From Hemerocallis citrina (taxonomy: Eukaryota > Streptophyta > Magnoliopsida > Asparagales > Asphodelaceae), in the NCBI GenBank assembly GCA_017893485.1, contig CM030362.1, forward strand, positions 185,216,175-185,280,174: a stretch of 64,000 bases of DNA, given 5' to 3'. Position 1 is the first letter of the stretch. Each line of letters opens with the position of its first letter. The notes beneath the pieces are model-generated. The model did not search any database, was not told where the DNA came from, and saw only the letters and a program-made list of their open reading frames with translations. Made by a program: the position numbers and the translations under genes. Below are positions 21,960 through 33,586 of this stretch, piece by piece.

Positions 21960-23640
21960 CCATCTTCCTGAGAACAAGTGTGGGGGCTCGGCGTCGACCC
22001 CGAGCAAGGCCGTGGCTTTCTTCAACGCCACTCAACCGATACGCTCGGCGATGACCTTCAGCTACTCCCATTACGGCTTTCTCCCCGGTGTGGGGGCTCG
22101 GCATCTGCCCCAAGTATGGTTTGGACTTCTTCAAGCCCATCAACCTATGCGAACGGCAGCAACCACCAGCTACACCCGTACCGTCTTCCTGAGAACAAGT
22201 GTGGGGGCTTGGCATCGACCCGAGCAAGGCTGTAGCTTTCTTCAAAGCCACTCGACCGATACGCTCGGCAATGACCTTCAACTATGCCCATTACCGACTT
22301 TCTTTCCAGTGTGCGGGCTCGGCATCTGCCCCAAGCATGGGATGGGCTTCTTTAGGCCCATCAACCTATGCGCACGGCGGCAACCGCCAGCTACACCCGT
22401 ACCGTCTTCCTGAGAACAAGTGTGGGGGCTCGGCATCGACCCCGAGCAAGGCCGTGGCTTTCTTCAAGGCCGTGGCTTTCTTCAAAGCCACTCGACCGAT
22501 ACGCTCGGCGACGACCTTCAGCTATGCCCATTACCGGCTTTCTTCCCAGTGTGGGGGCTCGGCATCTGCCCCAAGAATGGGTTGGGCTTCTTCAAGCCCA
22601 TCAACCTATGCACACGGCGGCAACCACCAGCTACACCCGTATCGTCTTCCTGAGAAAAAGTGTGGGGGCTCGGTGTCGACCCCGAGCAAGGCCATGGCTT
22701 TCTTGAAAGGCACGCGATCGATATGCTCGGCGATGACCTTCAGCTACGCCCATTACCGGCTTTCTCCCCGATGTGGGGGCTCAGCATCTTCCCCAAGAAT
22801 GGGTTGGGCTTCTTCAAGCCCATCAACCTATGCGCACGGCGGCAACCGCTAGCTGCACTCGTACCGTCTTCCTGAGAACAAGTGTGGGGGCTCGGTGTCG
22901 ATCCCGAGCAAGGTCGTGGCTTTCTTCAAAGCCACTCGACCGATATGCTCGGCAACGACCTACAGCTACACCATACCGTTTTTCTGAAAACAAGTGTGGG
23001 GGCTCGGCGTCGACCCCGAGAAAGGCTATGGCTTTCTTCAAAGCCACTCGACCGATACGCTCGGCGACAACCTTCAGCTACGCCCATTACTGGCTTTATC
23101 CCCGGTGTGGGGGCTCGGCATTTGCCCCAAGCATGGGTTGGGCTTCTTCAAGCCCATCAACCTATGCACATGGCGGCAACCGCCAGCTACACCCGTACCT
23201 TCTTCTTGAGAATAAGTGTGGGGACTCGGCATCGACCCCGAGCAAGGCCGCAGCTTTCTTCAAAGCCACTCGACCGATACGCTCGGTGGCGACCTTCAGA
23301 TATGCCCATTACCAGCTTTTCCCCGAGTGTGGGGGCTCGGCATCTGCCCCAAGCATGGTTTGGGCTTCTTCAAGCCCATCAACATATGCGCACGGCAGCA
23401 ACCACCAGCTACACCCGTACCGTCTTCCTGAGAACAAGTGTGGAGGCTCGGCGTCGACCCCGAGCAAGGCCGTGGCTTTCTTCAAAGCCACTCGACCGAT
23501 ATGCTCGGCGATGACCTACAGCTACACCCGTACCATCTTCCTGAGAACAAGAGTGGGGGCTCGTCGTCGACCCCGAGCCAAGCCGTGGCTTTCTTCAAAA
23601 CCACTCGCCCATCACGCTTGGCAACGACCTTCAACCATGA
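21960..23640 (+). repeat. Tandem array of about 220-bp repeats, 7-8 copies
   Basis: Each unit has two halves, both starting GTGTGGGGGCTCGGC: one continues GTCGACCCCGAGCAAGGC, the other ATCTGCCCCAAGCATGG. Unit starts fall near 21977, 22199, 22419, 22659, 22881, 22994 (short), 23216 and 23437. The overlapping open frames here come from the repeat period, not from a gene. Confidence 0.9.
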
Positions 23641-24349
23641 CCATTTCAAAAAAGTTTTTATTAAGGTTTAGGGCGCCCACCTTCGGCAAACGCCTCGAGG
23701 TTCAAGTCGTTGGTTGAACCTCCTCTCACCCGCAAGCAACTCGGGGCTTGTGGCTTTCAAGAGCCAAAACCCTGAATTGTTCAAGGGCGGTAGGGGAGCC
23801 ACCGACCCAGGGCTCTCTCTGAGCTTCCGAATCAATTTATCGGCCCACCACTCACCAACGAACAACCCGGGGTTTCACGACTCTCAAGGCCGAAACCCCG
23901 AATTTTTCGAGGGTGATTGGTGCGCCACCAACCCCGAACCCTCGGGCTAAAGTTCTAATTCTAGGGCGCCCGCCTTTGGCAGGCACCCGAATCGTATGGC
24001 AGGTGAGCCAATCCCAATTCCTGACAACCAACAAGGAGGGGATGGGGGTTATATAGCCCCCTCAGAAGTACAGTTATTGTGCCTGGGAAGCCCAAACGAC
24101 GGAAGGCGAAATATCGCAATTAATGCTTATTGGGAGGCGAAATGCCACTAATTATGCGTTGCCTGCCCAAATGTCACTGTATGGTCTTTCCCCCTCGGCG
24201 GCGACCCCTTGCAAGGCCGAGCCTGGCAACAATCCTCACTCAATGAAATTGTCAAGGTTAAAGAAGTCAGGAGTTTTTTTTATTATTGCTCATCGCGCGC
24301 TAGTAACGGCGGCACTAATACAATGAAAAGCTTGCACATCATGCTCGGC
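23641..24349 (+). other. Non-coding Tat spacer with a short inner repeat
   Basis: Two related blocks begin AGGGCGCCCACCTTCGGCAA (23671) and AGGGCGCCCGCCTTTGGCAG (23963). Between them AACCCTGAATTGTTC/AACCCCGAATTTTTC segments repeat. There is no supported coding sequence. Confidence 0.5.
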
Positions 24350-24800
24350 TTAGAACTCAAATTCGGCGCTTCCTTCGGTTTCCTTCTCACGCTCGGCCGG
24401 CCCAACCGGGGAAGGCTCTCCCGCGACTGAGCTTTCCGCATCATCAGGCAGGGCCCCCTCCAATAAAAAGGTCGGAGATGGTCCTAATACCGAATTACTC
24501 ACCTCCTCGATCAAACTGGTGCCTAGCACCAGCTTCAACCTACAGATCTCCAACTCTTTCTCAACAGCGACCTCACAAAGAAAAGACTCCGAAGCCGACC
24601 ATCCACTAGAGGCATCCAAGATCGACCAGTTCGTCTCGATTACCCACCAGTTCCGTTCGGCTATGGCTTTCCTCAGACGAGCGACCTCCAAGTCGAGCTC
24701 CCTAGACTTGTTCATGAAGTAATTCACTGCGGCCGCTCAGTCCCGAGCCTGCTTTCGTTGGCGAGCCAAAGCCGCCTCCATGGCCTCCGGCCCAGCTCTG
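24350..24800 (-). pseudogene. Antisense coding fragment, coiled-coil plus acidic tail
   Basis: Minus-strand frame with RQRKQARD, a TGA, then NYFMNKSRELDLEVARLRKA, a likely coiled coil, and an acidic, proline-containing end (VGPAEREKETEGSAEFEF). It lies just beyond the last clear exon of the antisense gene and may be its final exon or a related duplicate. No enzyme motif is visible. Confidence 0.5.
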
Positions 24801-25025
24801 GCCCCGGCGGAAATATGGTAGGCACCGAGGACCTCATGTGTCTATCAAAAAGACGAGAAGAACGACAAGTCACAAAAGAGACTAAAGATGCACAAGTCAT
24901 GGAGCATCGGCCAAAAAATTATCTTTCATTAAGTTCAAATTTTTTTTGCTACAAAAGGCGGTGGCCAGTCCGCGCAAGGTATTTACAAAATCAAAAAGGA
25001 AAGCCTAAACTATGCTTGAGGGCAC

Positions 25026-25048
25026 GGGGGGGGGGGGGGGGGGGGGGG
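25026..25048 (+). repeat. G23 homopolymer
   Basis: An unbroken run of 23 G on the plus strand; on the minus strand it encodes the polyproline near the end of antisense exon 3. Confidence 0.95.
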
Positions 25049-25507
25049 TGGCACCTCTTCATCAGTAGGGTCGCCCTCGACCTCCTCTTGGTGGGGATCC
25101 CCCATCTCCCCGCCGTCGGGTGTTATCGGATGCTCGGGCTGCCAGTTGTAATGGAGGTGGTCGACCCTTTTATCCGGATAGATCAATCGGAAGTGCTCCT
25201 TAGCCTTATCATAGGCCTCGTCTTGCGCAAGGATCAGGGTATCCGTCATGGTGATCTCCGCCTCCTCCATGGCCTTCCGCACATTCTCAGCTTCCTCCCG
25301 GGCCTTCTCCTTGAGGGAATCTATGTCCTTCTTATGGTAATCGACTATCGAGGCCATCTGGGCCTCGTGGACGGCCTCCATACTCTGAGTCTCCTTTAGC
25401 TCGTCCGTCGCCTTGTTCAATTCACGGAGATACTTCTCTGCGTTCCTCCTCTCGATGAGGACCTCCTTCTCCAAGCACTTCTGAAAGTGCTGCCCATGAA
25501 GCATCGC

Positions 25508-25576
25508 CTGTCCGAGAAAGAAAAAGTTAGAAGAAATCCTAAGATCTAAGGTCAAAGTAAGAGTACAAGCACTCAC
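25508..25576 (-). other. Intron 2 of the antisense gene
   Basis: Minus strand GTGAGTGC...TTTCTCGGACAG, 69 bp, between the AQLS and AMLHGQHF codons. Both ends match consensus. Confidence 0.7.
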
Positions 25577-26046
25577 CGAGAGCTGCGCCTGAGACCACCG
25601 CATAAAGGCCATCTCAGACGTTTGCACTGCCAGAGCCATGCGATCTTGCTCTGTGGTAAGGTTCCTGACCACCTCTATAGCCATGGGACCCTCAAGCAGG
25701 GAATCCCTCGCGAGAACCGACCAATCAGGGGCGTGCAGCCTCAGTCCCTGTTGCCCAACCATTTGCTCGGCAGTGGGCCGAAGGGGGGGAAGCCTCTACT
25801 CCAGGATCTCGGAAGCCTTCCTGCTACCAGAGCTCCCCCCTGCCTCCCTAGACGCCCTCGGCGGGTGGCCATGCTTCTTGGATCGCTTTGGGAATGGCTC
25901 TACGGCCTCCGAGGTCATTCCCTTGCTGGACCCCACGCCCTGAGCAGCTGCCTTATCCTGCTTTGCCTTCTTCTCCTTCTCCGCCCTCCACTGGGTGGCA
26001 ACGGCCAACAAGGCCTGCCTATTGTCGAGCTGCTTGGCCGTCATCT

Positions 26047-26120
26047 CTGCAAAATAGAAGAAGAGATGCTAACGTTAACAAGAAGGCAGAAAGATAGGAA
26101 AATTCAGAACAAAAACATAC
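26047..26120 (-). other. Intron 1 of the antisense gene
   Basis: Minus strand GTATGTTTTTG...TCTATTTTGCAG, 74 bp with a pyrimidine-rich end, between the TTDPS and MTAKQLDN codons. Confidence 0.7.
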
Positions 26121-27608
26121 TAGGATCGGTTGTGCTCAATTCGGCTTGGGCCAGGTGCATTTTCGTTACTCGGGACCACCCTATGCTGTGCCCCCCAACG
26201 ATCTTTCCCACCTTTGCCCACTCTTTCTTCGTCAACTCACTACGCTTCGGAGGCTTATAGTTTGGCTTGAAAAAGTTCCAAGCGGTCAGAATCCCCCAAG
26301 GCTTCTCGCTCCGGACTATAAAGTACTTCTCCTTCCACCCTTTGATGGAGTCCATATTGCCATGCATCACCTTCTTATGAGGCCTAGGCAAAAAATAGAA
26401 GATTCCCTCCGCGTCACCCAACGAGCTCATCCCCAAGATAGCGCGGAAGTACATCAGCCTCGGCTTGACCCCTTTCTCTTGGCACTTCAAGATAAAGCAG
26501 ACCAAGTGCTTCCAAGAGTTAGGGCCGTCCTGCATCGGGCTTAACTTCGCCTAATTCAAGACTCTCTTGATGAAAGGGTGCAACGGCAGCCGAAGTCCCG
26601 AGATGAAGGCGTCCTCGGGAAAAACACAGTAGCTCGGCGCGAGAGTGGTAGTTGGACGAATGTCGGGGCTCGGAATCAGAAGTTCGAACTCCCTTGGAAT
26701 AAAGTAGGCCACCCTCAAGATGTGCAGGTATTCCGCCTTCAAGACACATTGGACGCCATCCATCCTGATCTTCACCCGACCCTCATCACCCGGCACGGAG
26801 GGGAGAGGAGCGAGATCCTGAACGTCGTCAGGAAACATCCTAATCGACTCCAGATTTTTGAAGATGACAGGGGCAAACTTGAACCCCGGTCTAGAAGCAT
26901 ATTTATCCGGCGAAGGTGGGCTATCCGGAAGGCTTAACTTTCTCTTCCTCCTACAAGGACGAGCCTTCCTCTCCGGAGACGGTGTCGACAATGGTGGCAG
27001 AGGGGGGAGATCGCCCTTGCCCTCGGCTACATCTCCTGCGGTGCCTTCCCCCGCATCTCCTCGAACATCGTCTTCCCCGACGCCCTGATCGGGCTCCCCC
27101 TGATTCCCCTCGGAGTCTTCCTCATCCTCATCCTCAATGGCCCCCTCTCCCTCGGGATCCTGCTCCTCCTCATCACCCTCCTCATCCTCAATGTCCCCCT
27201 CCCCCTCAGGATCGTGCTCTTCTCCGTCGTACTTCTCTTCCTCCTCCCCCTCGCCCTTATCCACGGGCTCTTTCCCTGGCCTACGGGATCTCAGGGGTTG
27301 CACGACAAAGGCTACATCATCCCGCCGTCCGACCCTGGATCTGACAGAAACTCATCTTTAATCCCATAGTCGCCCAAGGACAAAGACGTCGGTGGGGACT
27401 TAGCTTCCCTCTCGGAACAGCCTGATGAGCTTGCCTTGGAGCCGGACTGAGAGCGCGACATTACGAGTCAGAAATACTAACCTGAAGTATCGCGCTTACG
27501 GGTAGATCACCGGAAAAGGTCGTCGATGGCAGATGAGAAAAAACCCCTGTTCTTGAAAATTGGAAAACAAGTAAGGAAATGAAGGAAAGAAAAAAGGGGA
27601 GGAGGGGG

Positions 27609-27616
27609 GATTTATA
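27609..27616 (-). promoter_or_regulatory. TATA box for the antisense gene
   Basis: The minus strand reads GTTATAAATCCCC about 150 bp upstream of ATG 27461. It is the only good TATA box in the 300 bp before the gene, so the antisense gene may have its own promoter. Confidence 0.55.
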
Positions 27617-27788
27617 ACAGAGAAAGCGACTCCTCGATTTTCACGAAAAGATCTGGCCATTAGATCTTAATCATCAAGATCCAACGGCCGCTAAAATCTA
27701 AAGTCGCTTCGATTCTTGCGCCCGTGATGCCAGCAATTGACACAAAATTACCCCAATGCCCCTAGGCTTTTCCAAAAAGTCAGGAGGG

Positions 27789-28640
27789 TCGGATGGCACC
27801 GTGAGCCACAAAAGCTTCTCCTACAAGCTTGAGGCTCGACGCTCGGATAGCACCGTGAGCCACAAAAACTTCTCTTACAAGCTTAGGGCTCGGCACTCGG
27901 ATAGCACCGCGAGCCACAAAAGCTTCTCTTAGAAGCTTGAGGCTCGGCGCTCGGATGTCACCGTGAGCCACAAAAGCTTCTCTTACAAGTTTGAGGCTCG
28001 GTGCTCGGATGGCACTGCGAGCCACAAAAGCTTCTCCTACAAGTTTGAGGCTCGGCGCTCGGATGGCACCGCGAGCTACAAAAGCTTCTCCTACAAGCTT
28101 AAGGCTCGGCACTCAGATGTCACCGCGAGCCACAAAAACTTCTCTTACAAGCTTGAGGCTCGGCGCTCGGATAGCACCGCGAGCCACAGAAGCTTCTCCT
28201 ACAAGCTTGAGGCTCGGCGCTCGGATGGTACCGCGAGCCACAAAAGATTCTCCTACAAGCTTGATGCTCGGTGCTCGAATAGCACCGCGAGCCACAAAAG
28301 CTTCTCCTACAAGCTTGAGGCTCGGCACTGGGATAGCACCGCGAGCCACAAAAGATTCTCCAACAAGCTTGAGGCTCGGCGCTCGAATGGCACCGCGAGC
28401 CACAAAAGCTTCTCCTACAAGCTTGAGGCTTGGCGCTCGGATGTCACCGTGAGCTCCAAAAGCTTCTCTTACAAGCTTGAGGCTCGGCGCTCGGATAGTA
28501 CCGCGAGCCACAAAAGCTTCTCCTACAAGCTTGAGGCTCGGCGCTCGGATAGCACCGCGAGCCACAAAAGCTTCTTCTACAAGCTTGAGGCTCGGCGCTC
28601 GGATAGCACCGCGAGCAACAAAAGTTTCTCGACGTCCCCT
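27789..28640 (+). repeat. Tandem array of 57-bp repeats, about 15 copies
   Basis: Unit: GGATAGCACCGCGAGCCACA + AAAGCTTCTCCTACAAGC + TTGAGGCTCGGCGCTC, 57 bp. Because 57 divides by three, several frames stay open through the array on both strands, giving 19-residue protein repeats that are probably not made. It lies upstream of the antisense gene promoter and shares its unit with 21745-21950. Confidence 0.95.
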
Positions 28641-28960
28641 TGCTTTTCCAACATGTGAGGGGCTCGTCTACCGACCCTCGACACCCGACAAGAAGACCCC
28701 CTTGTCAACAGATCACGGCGTCCCCTTGCTTTTCCAACAAGTGAGGGGCTCGACTATCGATCCTCTACGGTCGGCAAGAAGACCCCCTACTCAGTAAATC
28801 ACGGCATCCTCTTGCTTCTCCAACAAGAGAGGGGCTCGCTTACTAACCCTCGACGCTCGGTAAGAAGACCCCCTTCTCCATAGATCTCGGCGTCCCCTCG
28901 CTTTTTCAACAAGTGAGGGGCTCGCCTACCGACCCTCGATGCTCGGCAAACCGAGCTCCG
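28640..28960 (+). repeat. Tandem repeats of about 86 bp, about 3.7 copies
   Basis: Units begin CGTCCCCTTGCTTTTCCAAC and contain GTGAGGGGCTCG, then GACCCTCGA and AAGAAGACCCCC. Starts are near 28633, 28720, 28805 and 28890. Confidence 0.88.
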
Positions 28961-29142
28961 ACTCTTCTACGCCCGGCACTCCGCATGATTCCAGTAAAGG
29001 ATCTATTCACCTTCCCCCCTGACCTCTTCTGGAAGATACAGATCCTATTCCTCGTCGTACACACCACCCTGCTCTTCCAACAGAGGCAAAGAACCATTCC
29101 TACACGACTGGGCCACCCAGCCCTCCAGGAGTGGGGGGCTCC

Positions 29143-32100
29143 TGATATGGGTCAGATGACGTGGTCCCTCCTGGGCCACAGGATCCCCTTAAGGAGCGTT
29201 CACCGCCGGATCATTCGGGTCTGCCACGTCAGCCTGGAAACCACCCAGGCCTCCACCACGTCAGCCCTAAACTGCCCCGAGCCCATGCCACGTCAGCCCT
29301 ATACCGCTTGGGCTTCTGCTACTCCAGGCTCACGGACAACCGGGTCCAGACCCGGTCTCAAATGCGTCCAGACCCGGTTGGCTTCTTCTATAAATACCAG
29401 ACCCTCTACCCCTTTTGTCACGCCCCGCTTCCCAAAAACATGGAATACGAGCGCGTAACAAAAGCCCAGCGAATGATTAATATCATCCTTAAGCTGTTCA
29501 GGAATTCTTTACAACATATCACAGTAAAATCAGAGTCGGAAGCCAGAAAAAGATCAACCACATGCACTTATGAACCAAATACCAACAAGAATGCTTGAAA
29601 TAAAACACATTAATCTCAAATATTCATGATCTGAATAACACAAATAATCCTGGGTCACATCGCCCAAATACAAGAAATAATACAAGTAACAGATACAATA
29701 TTCAAAATGAGCAACAGGAAATAAATATAGATAACAAAACTTCAGCCAACTAGAACTTCATCTCGCCAATACCTTCAGGAATCCTGTCCTCCAAAATCTG
29801 CAATTCACATAATGCAGGAAAAAGGAAAAGAGAAAACACAGTACCCGTCAATGGCAAGTCCGGGTCACAAATAGAATAGGATACAAGCACATGGGAAAAC
29901 TAACTAATAACAGGTCATAATGCATCAACAGTAATATCTAGCATGGTATCCTAACAGTACAGTTGTTTTATGTCTAAGGCAGTGTCATAAAGCAACTAAC
30001 AGTCTTTAATAACAGTATCTCAATATCTCAGTGAATCAGGATAACAGTATATCAGTATCACTAGCAGTATATTCAGTGTATCAGTATAACAGTCCTAGTA
30101 TAACAGTCTCAGTCTAACAGTAACAGTATATCGGTCTCAGTTTAACAATATCAGTATATCAGTCTCAGTCTAACAGTATCAGTCTCACAGTGTCAGTCTA
30201 ACAGTTTCAGTTTATGTTCTTTCAGTCTTGTGTGTATTACTAGCTAGGTAGCACTTCATGCATCCCATACTATATGGTTGCTACAACAAAACAGTTTCGC
30301 TTAGTAAGATATCATAAGGGACCATGATGGGGCAGTGTACTCAGGTATCAGTAACAGAAGCAGTAACAGTAACAGTCAGAACCAAGAGGTCCTCTTCTAC
30401 TCTACACCTTCTTACAGAAGAAGCAATGTAGACAGGGTCAGTAAACAGTAACAGTATCAGTATGGAACACTAGTTCCCTTCCAAGTACACGTTTCCATAT
30501 TATCCACTACTCGATCTTCCCTTAAACCCCGGCTTGATTACTTTTAGTATTTATATCATCCACAGGCATGAGAGTGTGCTAAATAATGTCAAACTAATAG
30601 TTCATGATCAGGTTTAAATCTCAGGGAACTAGGTCAGCAAGTATAGGTGCAAACATTCACAAATACGAGCAAAATGGTATACGTTTATAATCAGGACAGC
30701 AAGACCAGTCTGTACAAAAACAGTGATCCACAGATCTACAGGCATGCAATTTATAATCCATCGAAAGATCTGAAAACTATACTTCCACACGCTTCTAACG
30801 GTTATAAGAAATCCATATGCTATTTCACAACATCTCGACTCAAAACACAATTCAACACAGTTTGCATGTACAGTCAGAAAACAGGAGAATAACTTAAACC
30901 ACATGAAAACAGCATACAAAGTCATTAATTAAATCCACAAAAATTCTGGGGTAATCCCCTATATGTATAGTCTCAAAATACAGATTTTCATATTTTTCCA
31001 GAAAGTATAGATATGTTTTCAAAAATAGAAAATAACACATAACACAGTTTTGATGGATCTGGAATTCTTCAACACCGCTGTACAAAATCATGCATATCTT
31101 GCACACAGCGCATCAAAATCCACTTCCGCCAAAACGGGATGAAATTATACACAATTACCCAACTTTCATATCTCACATAAAATATTCATACAGTAATTAG
31201 AAATAAGGTGTACATGGCATTCAACATACAATCACACGCAGTTTACAGCAAAAGCGATCTATAGAAAAGGATGTAAGGCATCACTCAAAACTCATCTTTT
31301 AATTATCACAAAAATCAGAGAACTACCTAACATCATATTGAAAGACTGGACAAAATCTTGTGGCATGAAATTATGTCTAACTTGGATCTTGAAAATAAAT
31401 TGTCCACAAAAATTACCCCGAACTGAAACTGGAAACTACTAACATACAGTTACTAAAATAATCATAACTACTCCATACGAACTCCAAACAGGGTGAAATC
31501 AGTGGGATTAGAAATTAGATTCAATTCTCTACAAATTACTCAGAAATAGTCATGGGGAGATTCGGACTCTAATTCAGGTAAAAACTGCAATCAATTCAGT
31601 GCAACCCGAATTTCCAGATTTCTCAACTAAGCTTCAAAACATCATAACTTCCTCAAAAATCATCCAAACTCTTCCAAATTCAAAACACTGTCTACCCATG
31701 GTCCAAATGTCATAATGGAGGGAATCTAACATGTCAAAATCTAGTATTTCTCATATGGTGTTCAAACAACATTGGATATACGATATGGCACATACGCGAT
31801 CAAACCGCGTTTGGGTGAATCCTAAGGCACAATCCTATCAAACTTCATGTCCTAAGTCGTCTATGGCCTGTTTTGAACAATAGAGACGAGATCCACAAAT
31901 AAAAACATGATCTTGGTCCGTCTCTAGTCCCAACTTATCCTATGTGTGAACTTTCTACTTGTATCAACCTAAGAAATTTAAGTACAAGTTACTTGCCTTG
32001 TTGACGAAGAACACGATGCTACGAAGCCTAGCAGTGAAAACCCACGTGCAAAAGTCCTTCCACGCGTGATTCCAAGCAAACCCACGAACCGAATCTTGCC

Positions 32101-33207
32101 TACGATCGTCTTCTTGAAGCACGAACTCAAACGGACGCTACCCACAACTCCAAATCAGCAAGGGATGAAGAGGGGGGGCTGTTCTTGAAGATGGTGGTGC
32201 TGGTTTGGTGATGGCCGGCCACAAAAGGAGGATATAAGGGTTGTATGGTTGATGGATTTGTATATATGGAGATTGAGAGGGATGAGATGGTCGGATATGG
32301 AGGCAAGGGGGGAGAGAGAGGCTCGGATAGGGAAGGGGATTATGCAGGCCGGTTGGAGAAGAGATGGAGAGAGGGAGCCGGCTTGATTAGGAGAAGGAAA
32401 AAGATTAGGGTTAGGGATTTATTTAGTATTAGGGGTATAAATAGGAGATCAAATGTGGGTTAATGCGTAGTGGATATCAATAGGATTAATTGGGTGTACA
32501 ATTGGGTAATGGATATTGGGTAGATTTCAAATGGGGATACAAAATGCAATGAATCATATGCTCCTAAAAATCTCCTTAAGGGCAAAAAATCTCAAATTGG
32601 TCAAAACACTTCTAAAAATTCATCATAACCCAAAAATAATTAACAATTATGAATGAGACCAAGAAAATGCGAAAAAGAATTCAAAATGGTGAAAAACGGA
32701 CGATCGGCGCACAAACAGCACTCGGAGGTCAAAAATGCCAGAAAAATAATATAAAATAAAAATAATCCAATAAGAAAATTAATACAATAATTAATAAATA
32801 TAATTTATGAAATAATCTAATTTTAACAATAAAAATAATTTGCGAAAATTTTAAATACAGAAAATATCGAAAAATACCTTTCTGGGAAAACAGGGGTTAC
32901 ACCTTCACCAGGTAATCAATCTTTTCCCTCTCAAATCCTAGTTACTGTTACTCTCTTTCAGTAGCTGACTAGATCGTCGGAGGGTCTACCACCGGGACCA
33001 ACCCCGGTGTTTCTAGATCGAGTGCAGGTACACGAGACCTCGGGATCCGAGCCGAGCATCCCATCTCCACCTCACTTCTGCCTACTACCGAGCCGTTCCC
33101 CCGGCTGAGGGTCGGGGCCACCGTCCACACCAAAGCTTCCGCAAAAATACAAATCGAGAAGAACTCACACCTGGTGCAGCCACATCCCTAAAAAACAAAC
33201 TGCATCA
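29143..33207 (+). repeat. 3' LTR of the Tat element, split by a solo LTR
   Basis: Left part 29143-29415 starts TGATATGGGTC after a G-rich polypurine stretch (GTGGGGGGCTCC). Right part 32902-33207 resumes at CCTTCACCAGG and ends GCATCA. Joined, it matches the 5' LTR (15520-16109) end to end. Confidence 0.93.
29411..32906 (-). mobile_element. Solo LTR (3.49 kb), TGTCACGCCC family, inside the Tat 3' LTR
   Basis: It runs 29416-32901, from TGTCACGCCCCGCTTCCC to GGAAAACAGGGGTTACA, with no internal coding DNA. Flanking 5-mers are CCTTT and CCTTC. It is minus-oriented by comparison with the chromovirus at 41908-59896. A dense run of CAGTATAACAGT-like repeats (about 30000-30220) and a possible GC splice donor (AAG|GCAAGTAAC from 31996 on the minus strand) are present. 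It arose by LTR-LTR recombination after the Tat element inserted. Confidence 0.9.
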
Positions 33208-33212
33208 GTATC

Positions 33213-33586
33213 AAGCACACAAAAAAACCTAACGCACACATGACACAACTATATTTTAAGACAGATTGATGTTTTCACAAAACTCTAATCTCTATTTGTT
33301 CTTCAAATGTATCTAACCTAACAGAGACTAGTTTTCTATTTCATGCTTTGAGACAAGCAAACAACAGAAGCAGTAAATTGAGTATGACATGAAAACTAGT
33401 GTTGTGTAGAACTCAAATTAAAGAGCGTTGAAATTCAGATTATAAATAGCCTTTCTTGACAGATGAAATAATAATTTCTTATCCACTAATAGCAACTGAA
33501 CTAAGTAAAGGGAAAGAATAAACATCGACTGAACCTGAATTAAAATTCTTCGTAGTAATCTGCACGATGCGATGCGATGCACGCAC
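33213..33586. other. Host intergenic DNA, no gene seen
   Basis: Continues the host sequence broken at 15514. It contains a short GCGAT microrepeat near 33565-33580 and nothing else recognisable. Confidence 0.6.

Larger units (their letters stand above)
25010..27461 (-). pseudogene. Antisense gene of the Tat element with gypsy-transposon-type domain, spliced
   Basis: A gene antisense to the element starts at ATG 27461 (MSRSQSGSKASSSG). Exon 1 (27461-26121) has an acidic E/D-rich region, a basic patch (RKARPCRRKRKLSLP) and a domain with FELLIPSPDIRPTTTLAPSY, GLRLPLHPFIKRVLN and NSWKHLVCFILKCQ. This matches the plant putative gypsy-type transposon domain (Pfam Transposase_28) as I know it. Introns: 26120-26047 (GTATGT...TTTTGCAG, 74 bp) and 25576-25508 (GTGAGT...CGGACAG, 69 bp). 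Exon 3 is a long coiled coil (EKYLRELNKATDELKETQ) ending in a proline run made by a G23 tract. Breaks: a +1 shift near 27330, TAG near 26550 and TAG near 25796. Antisense extra genes are known in Tat elements; their role is unknown. Confidence 0.8.
15515..33212 (+). mobile_element. Complete Tat-lineage Ty3/gypsy element with perfect 5-bp TSD
   Basis: Element 15520-33207 is flanked by GTATC at 15515-15519 and 33208-33212. LTRs begin TGATATGGGTC and end GCATCA. Inside are a TGGCACTGTCTATGGGA primer site, Retand-like gag, protease, RT, two RNase H domains and integrase. A long 3' region holds three repeat arrays and an antisense gene. The present length is 17.7 kb; without the solo LTR inserted in the 3' LTR it was about 14.2 kb. 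By eye the first 273 bp of the two LTRs differ at about 16 sites, 15 of them transitions, so it is neither new nor very old. Many stops in pol make it inactive. Confidence 0.95.

Noticed and set aside
21853..23717. Several long overlapping frames (up to 314 codons)
   Set aside because: They follow the 220-bp array, switch frame with the units and have no independent protein signal.
27963..28658. 231-codon frame with a 19-residue protein repeat
   Set aside because: It is the 57-bp tandem array read in one frame; other frames on both strands are equally open.
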